DNA of 64,000 nt from Chryseobacterium oncorhynchi. Its GTDB lineage: Bacteria > Bacteroidota > Bacteroidia > Flavobacteriales > Weeksellaceae. The DNA lies in NCBI RefSeq assembly GCF_002899895.1, contig NZ_PPEI02000001.1, positions 124,001 to 188,000 of the forward strand, given 5' to 3'. The notes under the pieces were generated by a model. That model did no database searches, was not told the origin of the DNA, and worked only from the letters and a program-made list of their open reading frames with translations. The position numbers and the translations under genes are program-made. Shown piece after piece: positions 1 through 9,710 of the stretch (positions within the stretch are counted from its first letter, which is position 1; every line of letters starts with the position of its first letter).

Positions 1-2301
1 ATGACCGGAGCCAGACAAGATATAGTCTGTAAAATTTATGGTGAAGATCTTGACAGTCTTACGACCTACGCCAAAAAACTGGGAAGTGTTATCAATTCAG
101 TAAAAGGAGCTCAGGACCTTTATATAGAACCTGTTGTAGGGGCTCCACAAGTGGTCATTGACTATAACCGTTCAGAATTATCAAGATACAATATTTCTGT
201 AGCAGAAATCAACAGAGTGATCAATATGGCTTTTGCAGGCCAAACGGCAGGAGCTTTATATGAGGGAGAGAAAAAATTCGACATTGTTGTTCGTATGGAT
301 AATGAACATAAAAAAGACATTACAAGCATTCAGAATTTATTGGTTCCTACAGCTTCAGGTGAACAGGTTCCTTTATCTCAGCTGGCTAAGGTAGAACTTA
401 AAAACAGTCCGAACCAGATCCAGAGGGAAGATACCAAAAGAAGAATCATTGTTGGTTTCAATGCAAAAGGAAGAGATGTACAGAGTATTGTGGAAGAGCT
501 TCAGCAAAAAGTAAATAAAAATATTAAGTTCTCACCCGGATATACTGTTTCCTATGGTGGAACCTTTGAAAATTTAAATGAAGCTAAAGCAAGACTGGGA
601 ATTGCTGTTCCTATTTCTTTGGTGATGATTTTCCTGTTGCTGTTCTTTGCGTTTGGTTCTGTAAAACACAGCTTATTGATCTATACTGCAATTCCTTTAT
701 CAGCAATCGGAGGAGTATATTTTCTTGCTTTAAGAGGAATGCCTTTCAGCATCAGTGCAGGGGTTGGGTTCATTGCCCTATTTGGAGTTGCCGTATTGAA
801 TGGAATTGTTTTGATATCAGAATTTAACCGATTGAAAAACAACGGGATAACCAACACCAGCAGAATTGTACTCATGGGCACAAGAATCAGACTTCGTCCG
901 GTCTTAATGACTGCTTTTGTAGCTTCTTTAGGCTTTCTTCCTATGGCCATAAGTAACGGAGCAGGAGCAGAAGTGCAGAGACCTTTGGCGACGGTAGTTA
1001 TTGGCGGGCTGATGCTGGCAACACTTTTAACCTTATTTGTGCTTCCTATTCTCTACGTCTTATTTGAACATATTAATAAAGATAAAATGAAATTCTCTAA
1101 AAAAATAAACTATAAAAAGTTATCTGTTTTCTTGCTATTGGTTTCTTTCGGAAGTCTTCAGGCTCAGGAAAACATCACTTTTGAACAAGCTCTGGAAAAA
1201 GCAATTCAGCAAAACGGAACCCTTAAAAGTTCAAAATTAATCTCAGATTATCAGGAAAAATTAAAGGCTAGCTATCTTGATCTTCCTCAACTGGAAGTTA
1301 CCGGAGCAATTGGACAGATTCAGGGAGAAGAAACCGACAACTCATTCGGAATCTCCCAGAAGTTTAGTTTTCCGACAGTTTATTCAAAAAGAAAACAGAT
1401 GCTGGATGCAGAATGGACAGCAAGTGTTATTAATCAAAACCTTACAAAAACACAGCTTACAAAAGAGGTTACAGATGTTTTTTATAGAATTTTAGTACTA
1501 CAGGAGAAGAAAAAAGTATTGGAATATATCAGCCAGCTGTACAGCAATTTTGCCAATAAAGCCAGTTTAAGATTAAAAAAAGGTGAAGCCAATATTTTGG
1601 AGGAATCAACTGCGGAAATTCAAAAAGAACAGATGCAGGTACAATTGAATTCTCTCGAAAATGACCTGAATATAGCCAAATTACAGCTTCAGTTACTTCT
1701 TCAATCTGAAAACACCTACCAACCCGTTGCAGATAAGGCTGTAATGGATGTAGGACTTCAGCTTTCTGAAGAAATGACCAAACAACATCCTCAGCTTCAA
1801 TATTTGCAACAACAGATCAAAATAGGAGAGGCGGAAGTACAACTTGAAAAAAGCAGACTTCTTCCTGAACTTATGGTAGGGTATACCAACCAAAGCATGA
1901 AAAACATTAATAACAACCGTTTTAATTCTGTTCAGGTCGGAGTAGGTATTCCTTTATTCACAAAAGGACAAAGAGCTATGACAAAAGCAGCACAGGCAAA
2001 AATTGCCATCTCTGAAAACGAATATCATAGAAAAGAAATTGAACTTAAAAACAGATTGAGACAACAAATCAGCAACTATCTGAATCAACAGAAAATCATT
2101 GAAAATTACGAACAAAAACAGCTTCCAAAATCTGAAACCATCCTGAAAACAGCTCAAAAACAAATGGATGTAGGAGAAATTGATTATCTGAACTGGGTAA
2201 TATTGGTGAATCAGGCTGTAAAAACCAAGGCCGATTACATTGACAGCCTTGAAAAGCTTAACCAGATTGGAGCAGAACTTAATTTCTTAATTTCAAAATA
2301 A
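1..2301 (+). CDS. CusA/CzcA-type heavy-metal RND pump fused to a TolC-like outer-membrane factor (5' partial)
   Basis: Inner-membrane proton/metal antiporter of the heavy-metal efflux RND family, C-terminal portion only: the family is about 1040 residues before any fusion, and the first residues here (RQDIVCKIYGEDLD) match the middle of CusA, so the gene starts left of the window and the ATG at base 1 is internal. Visible are the second porter domain (about 1-195) and a run of membrane helices (about 202-358). The frame then continues without a stop into a TolC-like protein: a signal-like hydrophobic stretch ending LQAQ at about 374-390, then long coiled-coil helices and paired beta segments to the end. 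Fusion of pump and outer-membrane factor is known in Bacteroidota. It is followed 9 bp later by its adaptor gene. The metal specificity (Cu/Ag, Zn/Co/Cd) cannot be read from this part. Confidence 0.93.
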   Translation: MTGARQDIVCKIYGEDLDSLTTYAKKLGSVINSVKGAQDLYIEPVVGAPQVVIDYNRSELSRYNISVAEINRVINMAFAGQTAGALYEGEKKFDIVVRMDNEHKKDITSIQNLLVPTASGEQVPLSQLAKVELKNSPNQIQREDTKRRIIVGFNAKGRDVQSIVEELQQKVNKNIKFSPGYTVSYGGTFENLNEAKARLGIAVPISLVMIFLLLFFAFGSVKHSLLIYTAIPLSAIGGVYFLALRGMPFSISAGVGFIALFGVAVLNGIVLISEFNRLKNNGITNTSRIVLMGTRIRLRPVLMTAFVASLGFLPMAISNGAGAEVQRPLATVVIGGLMLATLLTLFVLPILYVLFEHINKDKMKFSKKINYKKLSVFLLLVSFGSLQAQENITFEQALEKAIQQNGTLKSSKLISDYQEKLKASYLDLPQLEVTGAIGQIQGEETDNSFGISQKFSFPTVYSKRKQMLDAEWTASVINQNLTKTQLTKEVTDVFYRILVLQEKKKVLEYISQLYSNFANKASLRLKKGEANILEESTAEIQKEQMQVQLNSLENDLNIAKLQLQLLLQSENTYQPVADKAVMDVGLQLSEEMTKQHPQLQYLQQQIKIGEAEVQLEKSRLLPELMVGYTNQSMKNINNNRFNSVQVGVGIPLFTKGQRAMTKAAQAKIAISENEYHRKEIELKNRLRQQISNYLNQQKIIENYEQKQLPKSETILKTAQKQMDVGEIDYLNWVILVNQAVKTKADYIDSLEKLNQIGAELNFLISK

Positions 2302-2309
2302 ACAGCATC

Positions 2310-3461
2310 ATGCAATTCAAAAAAATATCAATATACAGCCTTTCCTTATCCCTTATTTTATCTTCATGCTCAGGAAAAAAGGAAGAGGAAAAAACTGTTT
2401 ACGAGAACACAAAATTTACCAAAGGGGCCGAAAATACGGTACACCTTACAGAAAAGCAAATTCAGTCTGTAGGCTTAACTACCACTTCCATCCAAAACAG
2501 AAATATGGAAAAACTGGTACGTCTGAACGGGAAAGCAGAGATTGCCCCTTCCCACATCAGCTCGGTTTCAAGCATTATGGGCGGACATATCAAATCCATC
2601 AATGTAATCAATGGAAGCCACTTCAGTAAAGGACAGGTATTGGCCGTTGTAGAAGATCCACAATTCATACAACTTCAGCAGGATTATCTCGTAACCAAGG
2701 CACAACTTGAAGCAGCAAGACTCAATTTCAACCGTCAAAAGGACCTTAACACAAGCAAAGCAAGCAGTGACAAAACCATGCAAACTGCTCAGGCAGACTA
2801 TTCTACACTGAATGCTACATTAAAAGGTCTGGAAGAAAAACTCCGAATTATAGGAATAAATGCCAAAGGATTAAACACTGGAAATATTAGGAGTAAAATC
2901 AATATTTATGCACCGTTCAGTGGTTTTGTAAGTAAGATTTTGGTGAATAACGGACAATATATCAACCCTGCAGATACCTTATTTGAGTTGATTAATCCAG
3001 CAGGATTTCTTTTAGAATTAAAGATTTTCGAAAATGATGTGAATGATATAAAAGTTGGACAGGAGATTTTAGTCTACAATAATCAGAAACCTGACTTGAA
3101 ATCCAATGCTAAAATTGTAAGCGTGGTTCCAAGTATTGAAAGTGGAGGCTCTGCAACAGCTGTGGCTAAATTATCTTCCAACAATCCTGAATTTGTAAAA
3201 GGAATGTACATCAATGCAGAAGTTAATATCAGCAGTAGATACACCCAAGGACTTCCCAATGAAGCCGTGGTTTCTTTTGAAAATAAAAATTATGTTTTTG
3301 AAGATCTTGGAAAATCAAAGTACAAAATGATTCCTGTGGTTACCGGAATTTCAGATGATCAGTTTACAGAAATCGTAAAGGCAGATTTTTTAAAGGATAA
3401 AAAAATTGTACAGAAAGGAGCTTACAGCTTGTTGATGATGCTTAAGAACAAAGCAGAGTAG
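2310..3461 (+). CDS. Efflux RND periplasmic adaptor subunit (CusB/CzcB family lipoprotein)
   Basis: Membrane-fusion protein that links the RND pump to the outer-membrane factor across the periplasm. The N-terminus is a lipoprotein signal with lipobox LSSC (Cys20). A biotinyl/lipoyl-like half-motif around IKSINVINGSHFSKGQVLAVV (about 91-111), an alpha-hairpin (about 118-175), a second lipoyl half (about 195-225) and beta-barrel segments follow, in the order usual for this family; 383 residues is a normal length. It lies 9 bp after the pump gene and is surely co-transcribed. A hairpin with a T-run directly downstream ends the operon. The substrate is presumably a divalent or monovalent heavy metal, by family. 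Confidence 0.93.
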   Translation: MQFKKISIYSLSLSLILSSCSGKKEEEKTVYENTKFTKGAENTVHLTEKQIQSVGLTTTSIQNRNMEKLVRLNGKAEIAPSHISSVSSIMGGHIKSINVINGSHFSKGQVLAVVEDPQFIQLQQDYLVTKAQLEAARLNFNRQKDLNTSKASSDKTMQTAQADYSTLNATLKGLEEKLRIIGINAKGLNTGNIRSKINIYAPFSGFVSKILVNNGQYINPADTLFELINPAGFLLELKIFENDVNDIKVGQEILVYNNQKPDLKSNAKIVSVVPSIESGGSATAVAKLSSNNPEFVKGMYINAEVNISSRYTQGLPNEAVVSFENKNYVFEDLGKSKYKMIPVVTGISDDQFTEIVKADFLKDKKIVQKGAYSLLMMLKNKAE

Positions 3462-3485
3462 TTCTCCTGACAAATATTTTAAAGC

Positions 3486-3526
3486 AAAGGTTTTGTTTAC
3501 TGTAACAGGTAAATAAAACCTTTTTT
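3486..3526 (+). terminator. Rho-independent terminator after the RND operon
   Basis: Perfect 15-bp inverted repeat (3486-3500 against 3509-3523) with an 8-base loop, followed by a short T-run. The remainder of the 310-bp gap up to 3771 is very AT-rich and shows no gene; I could not pick a convincing TTG/TAnnTTTG promoter pair in it. Confidence 0.85.
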
Positions 3527-3771
3527 ATTAGATAAGTATTTTCTTGATTCTATGATTATAGAGGAAAAACTTGTGTGTATACTTTTTCTAACAGAACCTA
3601 TTAAAATTATTTTCATTCTTTTTCATTTTACAGAATAAAGTGATTTTTAGCATATTTTCAAAATTACAAGTATTATTTGATGCATAATTTATTAAAAAAT
3701 GATATTTTTAGCAGTGAATAGTTTTTAGGAATTTTTAGTTGCATTAAATAAAAAACTTTTATTGAAACATA

Positions 3772-5580
3772 ATGACAACTAAACCGTTACACAATTTTCA
3801 TATTCCCGTAATGGGATTGGCTTATACTATAGACAGCCCGATCCGCGTTGCACAATATGGAATTTCTTCTGTGATTTCTATTATTGATGATGAAATCCTG
3901 GAAAAAATGAAGAACTTCTATACCAAGAAGTTTAATCTGGATTATCTGGGAATATCAACAAAAACAGAGGATTACAGAGCCAAAAGGGTTACTGCTTATC
4001 TGGACATGGTAGATGATATCGTGAATGAAAAATTCGAATCTTTCAAACAGGAAATCAGTAAAAATAAAGAAGCATTGAAAGACTTTATGACCATGCTTCC
4101 CAATACTTCAGATCTGAAAAACAGTCTTCAAAATCTTATCAGTCAAAAAGATAATTGGGGAGACAGTATTAAAAATTTCATCGAGGCCAATTTAATACCG
4201 GGTAGTATTGATGTCAATATCATGACAAAAGTTGATAAGGACAACTATAAGAAAAACGAGCAGCTTCCGGTGATGTACAATGATGCTCATGCCTCACTCC
4301 GCGGATTTGCCAATAGTAAATTATCTTCGTCCATGGTTCTTTCTGCCGGGATGAATCCTCGTTTATATAGCTATATGGAAGAATTCGAGGACTTTTTCCC
4401 CAATGAAAATGGTATTCTGAAAAAGAAAATCATTCTTAAGGTGAGTGATTTCCGTTCTGCAATGATTCAGGGAAATTTTCTGGCAAAAAAAGGGCTGTGG
4501 GTTTCAGAATACAGAATAGAATCGGGATTGAACTGTGGTGGCCACGCTTTCGCTACAGAGGGAATGCTCTTGGGACCTATCATGGAAGAATTCAAGCAGA
4601 AAAAAAATGAACTGATACAATCTGCCCATGCATTAATGATCAATGCTTTAGAACAAAAAGGAAAACATCTTGTCTCTAATCCTTTAGAAATGAAAATTAC
4701 CGTACAGGGCGGCGTTGGAACCTCTGAGGAACACGATTTCTTACTGGCAACCTATGATGTAGACAGTGTAGGATGGGGATCACCGTTTTTATTGGTTCCT
4801 GAAGCAACTTCTGTAGATACAGAAACCAGAAATTTACTTTTAAAAGCCAAAGAACAAGATTTTTATCTGAGCCAGATTTCACCACTTGGCGTACCATTCA
4901 ATACCGTAAAAGGAACTTCTAATGAGCTATTAAAACATCAGAAAGAAGCAAAAGGAAAACACGGAAGTTCATGTCCAAAGAAGCTTTTGGCATTATCCAA
5001 AGAATTTTCTCAGGAAGGAACATGTACTGCTTCCAAAAAATATCAGGATATCAAATTAGAAGAACTTTATACACAAAAGGAATTGTTATCTGCGGAAGAA
5101 TTTGATAAAAGAAAATCTGAAATCACAGATAAGGCCTGCCTGTGTGTAGGACTTGTCAATGCTGCCTACATGGAGCAAGGACTCGAAATTAAAGGTGAAA
5201 AACAAGGTGTAGTTATCTGTCCGGGACCGAATATAGCATTCTTTGATAAAGAGGTTTCCCTTTCGGAAATGGTAAAGCACATTTATGGTAACACCAACAT
5301 TCTTTCAGATATCCAGCGTCCCAATATGTTCATTAATGAACTGAAAATGTATGTTGATTATCTGAAAAAGGAAATTACAGACTCATCCATACAGATTACC
5401 CAATCTCAATCCAAAAAATGGAATGCTTTCAAAAAAAATATGCTTGAAGGGATAGAATATTATCACAATCTTTTTAAAACATCATCATTCTTCAGCCAGA
5501 AATCACAAACCATCGATCATCAACTGCAAGAATATAAACACATCCTTATAGCTATTGAAATACCTCAGGTTATAAAATAG
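3772..5580 (+). CDS. Uncharacterised protein with nitronate-monooxygenase-like FMN-barrel features
   Basis: 602 residues, no signal peptide or membrane segment. I do not recognise a named family. The start (HIPVMGLAYTIDSPIRVAQY, about 9-28) resembles the first strand of nitronate monooxygenase/IMPDH-like FMN barrels, and the segment from about 311 (VQGGVGTSEEHDF, then VDSVGWGSPFLLVPEA) resembles the phosphate-binding end of such barrels, where a Gly-rich turn precedes 'GADxVxxGTxFL'. The motif GLNCGGHAF (Cys about 254) sits where these enzymes carry an active-site loop. The C-terminal 200 residues add cysteines near 400, 418, 456, 458 and 483 that could bind metal or a cluster. The gene stands alone, with terminators on both sides. 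The flavoenzyme reading is inference; a thiol- or cluster-containing variant is possible. Confidence 0.8.
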   Translation: MTTKPLHNFHIPVMGLAYTIDSPIRVAQYGISSVISIIDDEILEKMKNFYTKKFNLDYLGISTKTEDYRAKRVTAYLDMVDDIVNEKFESFKQEISKNKEALKDFMTMLPNTSDLKNSLQNLISQKDNWGDSIKNFIEANLIPGSIDVNIMTKVDKDNYKKNEQLPVMYNDAHASLRGFANSKLSSSMVLSAGMNPRLYSYMEEFEDFFPNENGILKKKIILKVSDFRSAMIQGNFLAKKGLWVSEYRIESGLNCGGHAFATEGMLLGPIMEEFKQKKNELIQSAHALMINALEQKGKHLVSNPLEMKITVQGGVGTSEEHDFLLATYDVDSVGWGSPFLLVPEATSVDTETRNLLLKAKEQDFYLSQISPLGVPFNTVKGTSNELLKHQKEAKGKHGSSCPKKLLALSKEFSQEGTCTASKKYQDIKLEELYTQKELLSAEEFDKRKSEITDKACLCVGLVNAAYMEQGLEIKGEKQGVVICPGPNIAFFDKEVSLSEMVKHIYGNTNILSDIQRPNMFINELKMYVDYLKKEITDSSIQITQSQSKKWNAFKKNMLEGIEYYHNLFKTSSFFSQKSQTIDHQLQEYKHILIAIEIPQVIK

Positions 5581-5623
5581 GAGTACAATATTAAAGTATC
5601 AATTGCATTTGTGCAATAATTCA

Positions 5624-5658
5624 AAAAGGCAGCTTTTATTTAAAGGCTGTCTTTTGTT
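5624..5658 (+). terminator. Terminator after the flavoprotein-like gene
   Basis: Inverted repeat AAAAGGCAGC (5624-5633) against GCTGTCTTTT (5646-5655), one G-T pair, with a 12-base loop and T-rich end. Confidence 0.7.
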
Positions 5659-5810
5659 TATAATACAATCTGAAAAAATATTTCTGTTATAAAATAAACG
5701 AGTAAACATGGGCTTTTTCATTTATAATAACTATAGATCGTATGGTTATTTTAAATCTATATCCCGTTTAATATTCCTTACCTTAGAGGTCAGTTAGTAA
5801 AATTATTTTT

Positions 5811-6755
5811 ATGGAAAAAAGAAAAATCAAGAACACCGATTTGGAAGTTGCCCCAGTTAATTTTGGAGGTAATGTTTTTGGATGGACCCTAGACGAAAAA
5901 CAATCGTTTGATATACTGGATCAGTTTACCGAAGCAGGATTCAATTTTATAGATACTGCAGATACTTACTCGTGGTGGGTAAACGGAAAAGGCGGACAAT
6001 CTGAGGAAATTATCGGAAAATGGATGAAAAGCCGTAATAACCGTAAGGACATCGTACTGGCAACCAAAGTAGGTTCCGAAACAAAGGAACATGGCTTTGA
6101 TATCAGTAAAAAACATATCCTAAAATCTGTGGATGAGTCCCTGCAAAGGCTTCAGACTGATCATATTGATCTTTATTATACCCATTTTGATGATAACGTT
6201 ACTCCGGTCGAAGAAACTCTTTCAGCATACGATGAAATCATCAAAGCAGGAAAAGTACGTTATATTGCAGCATCCAACCTTTCTCCGGAACGTTTAAAAG
6301 CATCATTCGAAGCTTCTGAAAAGAACAATTTACCTAAATATGTAGCCTTACAGCCTCATTACAATCTATTGGAGAGAGAAGGTTTTGAAAAAAACTATGC
6401 TCCATTAGTAGAACAGTTTGATCTGAGTGTCTTCCCATATTGGTCTTTGGCAGCAGGATTTTTAACCGGAAAATACCGTAGTGAATCAGACCTTGCAAAA
6501 AGTGCAAGAGGAGAGGGTGTAAGAAAATACTTAAATCCAAAAGGTCTGGATGTGTTAAAAGCATTAGATCAGATAAGTGAAAAATACCATAGCAATCAGG
6601 GAACTGTTGCTTTGGCCTGGTTGTTATCAAATCCTTTGATTACAGCCCCAATTGTAAGTGCTACGAGTGCATCACAGCTTGAAACACTTTTCAATGCTCC
6701 AAAGCTTATTTTAGACCAAGGAGATATTGATTTGCTTAATAAAGTAAGTCAGTAG
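5811..6755 (+). CDS. Aldo/keto reductase
   Basis: NAD(P)H-dependent carbonyl reductase of the aldo/keto reductase superfamily, cytoplasmic (beta/alpha)8 barrel. The catalytic tetrad is visible: Asp48 in FIDTADTYS, Tyr53, Lys86 in LATKVG and His125 in YYTHFDD. The cofactor-binding end is represented by the PYWSLAAGFLTGKY segment (about 211) and the ALAWLLSNP helix near 265. 314 residues is the usual length for the YajO/Tas-like branch. It is monocistronic, closed by a strong terminator. The physiological substrate is not predictable from sequence. Confidence 0.94.
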   Translation: MEKRKIKNTDLEVAPVNFGGNVFGWTLDEKQSFDILDQFTEAGFNFIDTADTYSWWVNGKGGQSEEIIGKWMKSRNNRKDIVLATKVGSETKEHGFDISKKHILKSVDESLQRLQTDHIDLYYTHFDDNVTPVEETLSAYDEIIKAGKVRYIAASNLSPERLKASFEASEKNNLPKYVALQPHYNLLEREGFEKNYAPLVEQFDLSVFPYWSLAAGFLTGKYRSESDLAKSARGEGVRKYLNPKGLDVLKALDQISEKYHSNQGTVALAWLLSNPLITAPIVSATSASQLETLFNAPKLILDQGDIDLLNKVSQ

Positions 6756-6780
6756 TTTACAATTATCATTGTTAGATTAA

Positions 6781-6812
6781 AAAAAATCCGTTCAAGACTG
6801 AACGGATTTTTT
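6781..6812 (+). terminator. Bidirectional-looking terminator between aldo/keto reductase and ClC channel
   Basis: Perfect stem AATCCGTTCA / TGAACGGATT (6785-6794 and 6799-6808) with loop AGAC, A-run before and T-run after, so it can stop transcription from both converging genes. Confidence 0.9.
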
Positions 6813-6834
6813 AATAAGTATATTTTTATAATCA

Positions 6835-8682
6835 TTATTCTGAATATTCTTTCAAAAGCTGTCTATAACTCATCAAAATAGAGGATTTAGAGATAAAGCC
6901 AATGAAATCATTATTATCACTTACTACCGGAAGATTCCAGACTCCTGTATCATCAAAGGTTTGAAGAATTTCCAGCGGTTTATTTTCAGGATGGAGTATA
7001 GCCGGCGGAGCTTTCATCACCTGAATAATGGTTTGTAAAGGATCAATTTCCTTATTGAAGAGATAGGGTCTTATATCATCCAGTGTTAGAACACCTTTTA
7101 GTTTTCTATGATCATCTACTATGGCAAAAATATTTTTGTCACCATTCTTTACCAATTCAAATAGTTCTGTAATAGACGCATTCTCATTGATTGTCTGTGA
7201 ATATCGATCGATAAAATCCTCTGTTCTCAAAGCAAATAACAGGTTCTTGTCATGCTTATTTGTGAATATTTTCCCCTGGTCTGCAAGAGACTTCAATTCT
7301 GGAGAAATTGGGGAAAACCATTTGGCAATAAGATAAGATATTACCGAAGCAATCATCAAGGGAATAAACAAATCATATCCAAAGCTGGATTCTGCAATCA
7401 GGAATATAGCCGTTAAAGGAGCATACAGAACGCCACTCATTGCACCAGCCATTCCTACCAGAACAAGATTGGTTACGGGAACATCTGTAAAGCCGATATG
7501 CTGACAAACCAGAGCAAACAAATACCCCAGCGTTCCGCCTGCAAAAAGAGACGGAGCAAAGTTTCCGCCATTTCCGCCACTGAATATGGTAAAAGAAGTT
7601 GCAAAAGCTTTTAATAGCAGTACCAATACTAAAAATACAATAATCGTCCAGTCTCCAATTTCAAAGTATCTGAAAAAACTGTTTTCAATAATGGAGTGTG
7701 TATTTCCGTTTGTAAAGGCCTTCACTGTTTCATATCCCTCTCCAAATAAGGGAGGAAAGAGAACACAAAGAAGTGAAAGTACAGCCCCTCCAAACATCGC
7801 CTTACGCATTCGGGACAATTGAAGTCCTTTTATGAAATGCTCTACCTTTTGAGAAACAATTACAAAATAGCGTGCATATAATCCCGTCACAAGGCCTAAA
7901 ATAAGGTAATAGGGGACATTTCTATAGTTGAATGCATCTCTTGTATAAAACCTGAAAAGAACATCTTCCTGAAGCAAAATTCTGGACAAAAGACTTCCAC
8001 ATACTGCTGCAACCACCAAAGGAATAAAATCTGTAAAAACCACTCCGGTCAACAGAATCTCAAAGGCAAACATAATTCCGGCAATAGGAGCATTGAATGC
8101 CGAAGCTATTCCGGCAGTTGCCCCCGCAGCAAGTAATAATGTACGTTCTTTATAATTGAGTCTGTACGTCTGGGCATAATTGGAACCTATGGCTGCTCCG
8201 GTAACGGCAATGGGGCTTTCCAGACCTGCGGAACCTCCCAATCCAACGGTAACCGCACTTTGAATCACTTGGGAATACATTTTTACAGAAGCTACAATAC
8301 TTGAGTTCTGTGCAATTTCATAGAGAATCGCTCCAATTCCTTTTCTATCCTGCCCTTTAAATAAGGTCAAAACAATCATTGTGGTAAGGACAATTCCTAA
8401 AAATGGAAAAACAATGTAGAATAATATCTGATATTCAAAATGAACTTTATTGGTAATGAAATAATGAATGTTATGAACCAATGTTTTCAGGATAACTCCG
8501 GCAAGTCCTGCTGTACAGCCAACCAGAATTCCGGAAAGTACAAGAAACTGGTTACGGCTCAGCCTGTTGTTCAGCCAATGCAGAATAAGCTCATAACTGC
8601 GCGCTTTTTCCAGTCCGTATTTCTGGAAATCTCTTTTAAATTTTAGAAAGCTTAGGTACTTTTTTTTGTTGTGAATTTTCAC
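6835..8682 (-). CDS. ClC-family chloride channel or H+/Cl- antiporter with C-terminal CBS pair
   Basis: Integral inner-membrane anion transporter. Family signatures are GGSAGLESP (149-157), with Glu155 at the position of the gating glutamate, GGNGGNFAPSLFAGG near 370, and the late GMAGAMSGVLYAPLTAIFLI stretch. About ten hydrophobic segments fill residues 45-460. Two CBS domains follow (about 490-545 and 550-612), which bind adenine nucleotides in many homologues and would tune transport. 615 residues fits bacterial ClC-CBS proteins. A gating Glu is typical of the antiporter branch, but channel and antiporter cannot be separated reliably by eye. It is transcribed alone, converging on the aldo/keto reductase. 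Confidence 0.95.
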   Translation of the reverse strand: MKIHNKKKYLSFLKFKRDFQKYGLEKARSYELILHWLNNRLSRNQFLVLSGILVGCTAGLAGVILKTLVHNIHYFITNKVHFEYQILFYIVFPFLGIVLTTMIVLTLFKGQDRKGIGAILYEIAQNSSIVASVKMYSQVIQSAVTVGLGGSAGLESPIAVTGAAIGSNYAQTYRLNYKERTLLLAAGATAGIASAFNAPIAGIMFAFEILLTGVVFTDFIPLVVAAVCGSLLSRILLQEDVLFRFYTRDAFNYRNVPYYLILGLVTGLYARYFVIVSQKVEHFIKGLQLSRMRKAMFGGAVLSLLCVLFPPLFGEGYETVKAFTNGNTHSIIENSFFRYFEIGDWTIIVFLVLVLLLKAFATSFTIFSGGNGGNFAPSLFAGGTLGYLFALVCQHIGFTDVPVTNLVLVGMAGAMSGVLYAPLTAIFLIAESSFGYDLFIPLMIASVISYLIAKWFSPISPELKSLADQGKIFTNKHDKNLLFALRTEDFIDRYSQTINENASITELFELVKNGDKNIFAIVDDHRKLKGVLTLDDIRPYLFNKEIDPLQTIIQVMKAPPAILHPENKPLEILQTFDDTGVWNLPVVSDNNDFIGFISKSSILMSYRQLLKEYSE

Positions 8683-8910
8683 CTGGGAAGAATTTTATAC
8701 TGACCTCAATTGGATACAGTTCTGTAAATTTATGAAATATCTTTAGAAATCTTCCGTTTCTTATTTCCAAAAACTAAAGGAATTCTCTCAAAAAGCCATC
8801 AAAATGACCATGAAAAACTCTGTATCAGGCGGAAAGCACCTTGTTTCTGAGAATTTAAAATTGAGAAATATTTCTCTTACTATTTACTATATTTATGACA
8901 GGATTTAAAA

Positions 8911-8932
8911 TTCAAAATTTCTTCAAAATTTA
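8911..8932 (+). promoter_or_regulatory. Tandem 11-bp direct repeat before the response-regulator gene (candidate OmpR-family box)
   Basis: TTCAAAATTTC (8911-8921) is followed immediately by TTCAAAATTTA (8922-8932), 16 bp before the start codon. OmpR/PhoB regulators bind such head-to-tail repeats with 11-bp spacing. A near-identical pair (TTCTAAATTAA, TTCTAAATCGG) lies before the next transcription unit at 11024-11045. The assignment to this regulator is inference. Confidence 0.55.
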
Positions 8933-8948
8933 AATATAGATTTATCGC

Positions 8949-9623
8949 ATGAAAATTCTAATTGTAGAAGATGAGACAGAATTGTCCAAAAGTATTTCGG
9001 AATATCTGTCTGGAGAAAATTATCTCTGTGAAATTGCCGAAACCTACACTGAAGCGATCAACAAAATAGAGATGTTTCATTATGACTGCATCCTATTGGA
9101 TATCATGCTTCCTGATGGAAATGGGCTTAAGATTTTGGAGGAACTAAAAAAACAGCAAAAACAGGATGGAGTGATTATCATTTCTGCCAAAAATGCACTG
9201 GATGATAAAATCTCTGGTTTGCAAATGGGCGCTGATGATTATCTTACCAAACCATTTCATCTTTCCGAATTAATGGCAAGAGTATATTCTATTATCCGTA
9301 GAAAACAGTTCAGCAGCTCCAATGTGGTTAATCAGAATGAGCTTCAGATTGATCTTCTGGCAAAAACAGTTGCCGTAAACAATGAAACGGTTTCCTTAAC
9401 TAAAAAAGAATTTGATCTTCTTATTTATTTTATCGGAAATAAAAACAAAGTTATCTCCAAAAGTACATTGGCAGAGCACCTTTCCGGTGATTTCGCAGAT
9501 ATGCTTGACAATCATGATTTTGTATATGCACACGTAAAAAACCTTAAGAAAAAATTATATGATGCAGGATGTGAACATTATCTTAAAACAGTATATGGAA
9601 CGGGATATAAGTGGGAAAACTAG
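8949..9623 (+). CDS. OmpR/PhoB-family response regulator
   Basis: Transcription factor of a two-component system. The receiver domain (1-118) has the acidic pair Glu7/Asp8, phospho-acceptor Asp51 in LLDIMLPDG and the conserved Lys in DYLTKPF near 101. The C-terminal winged helix (about 128-222) has the usual YFIGNKN and YGTGYKW features. 224 residues is typical. Its kinase follows 87 bp downstream. The 11-bp repeats at 8911-8932 and 11024-11045 suggest it regulates itself and the downstream membrane operon. Confidence 0.96.
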   Translation: MKILIVEDETELSKSISEYLSGENYLCEIAETYTEAINKIEMFHYDCILLDIMLPDGNGLKILEELKKQQKQDGVIIISAKNALDDKISGLQMGADDYLTKPFHLSELMARVYSIIRRKQFSSSNVVNQNELQIDLLAKTVAVNNETVSLTKKEFDLLIYFIGNKNKVISKSTLAEHLSGDFADMLDNHDFVYAHVKNLKKKLYDAGCEHYLKTVYGTGYKWEN

Positions 9624-9710
9624 ATGAATGAAACGGATCATGGTTATCATTCAAATTCCTAATTTAGATTCTGATCAATTTATCTTCATAACTCATAATT
9701 CATCATTAAT

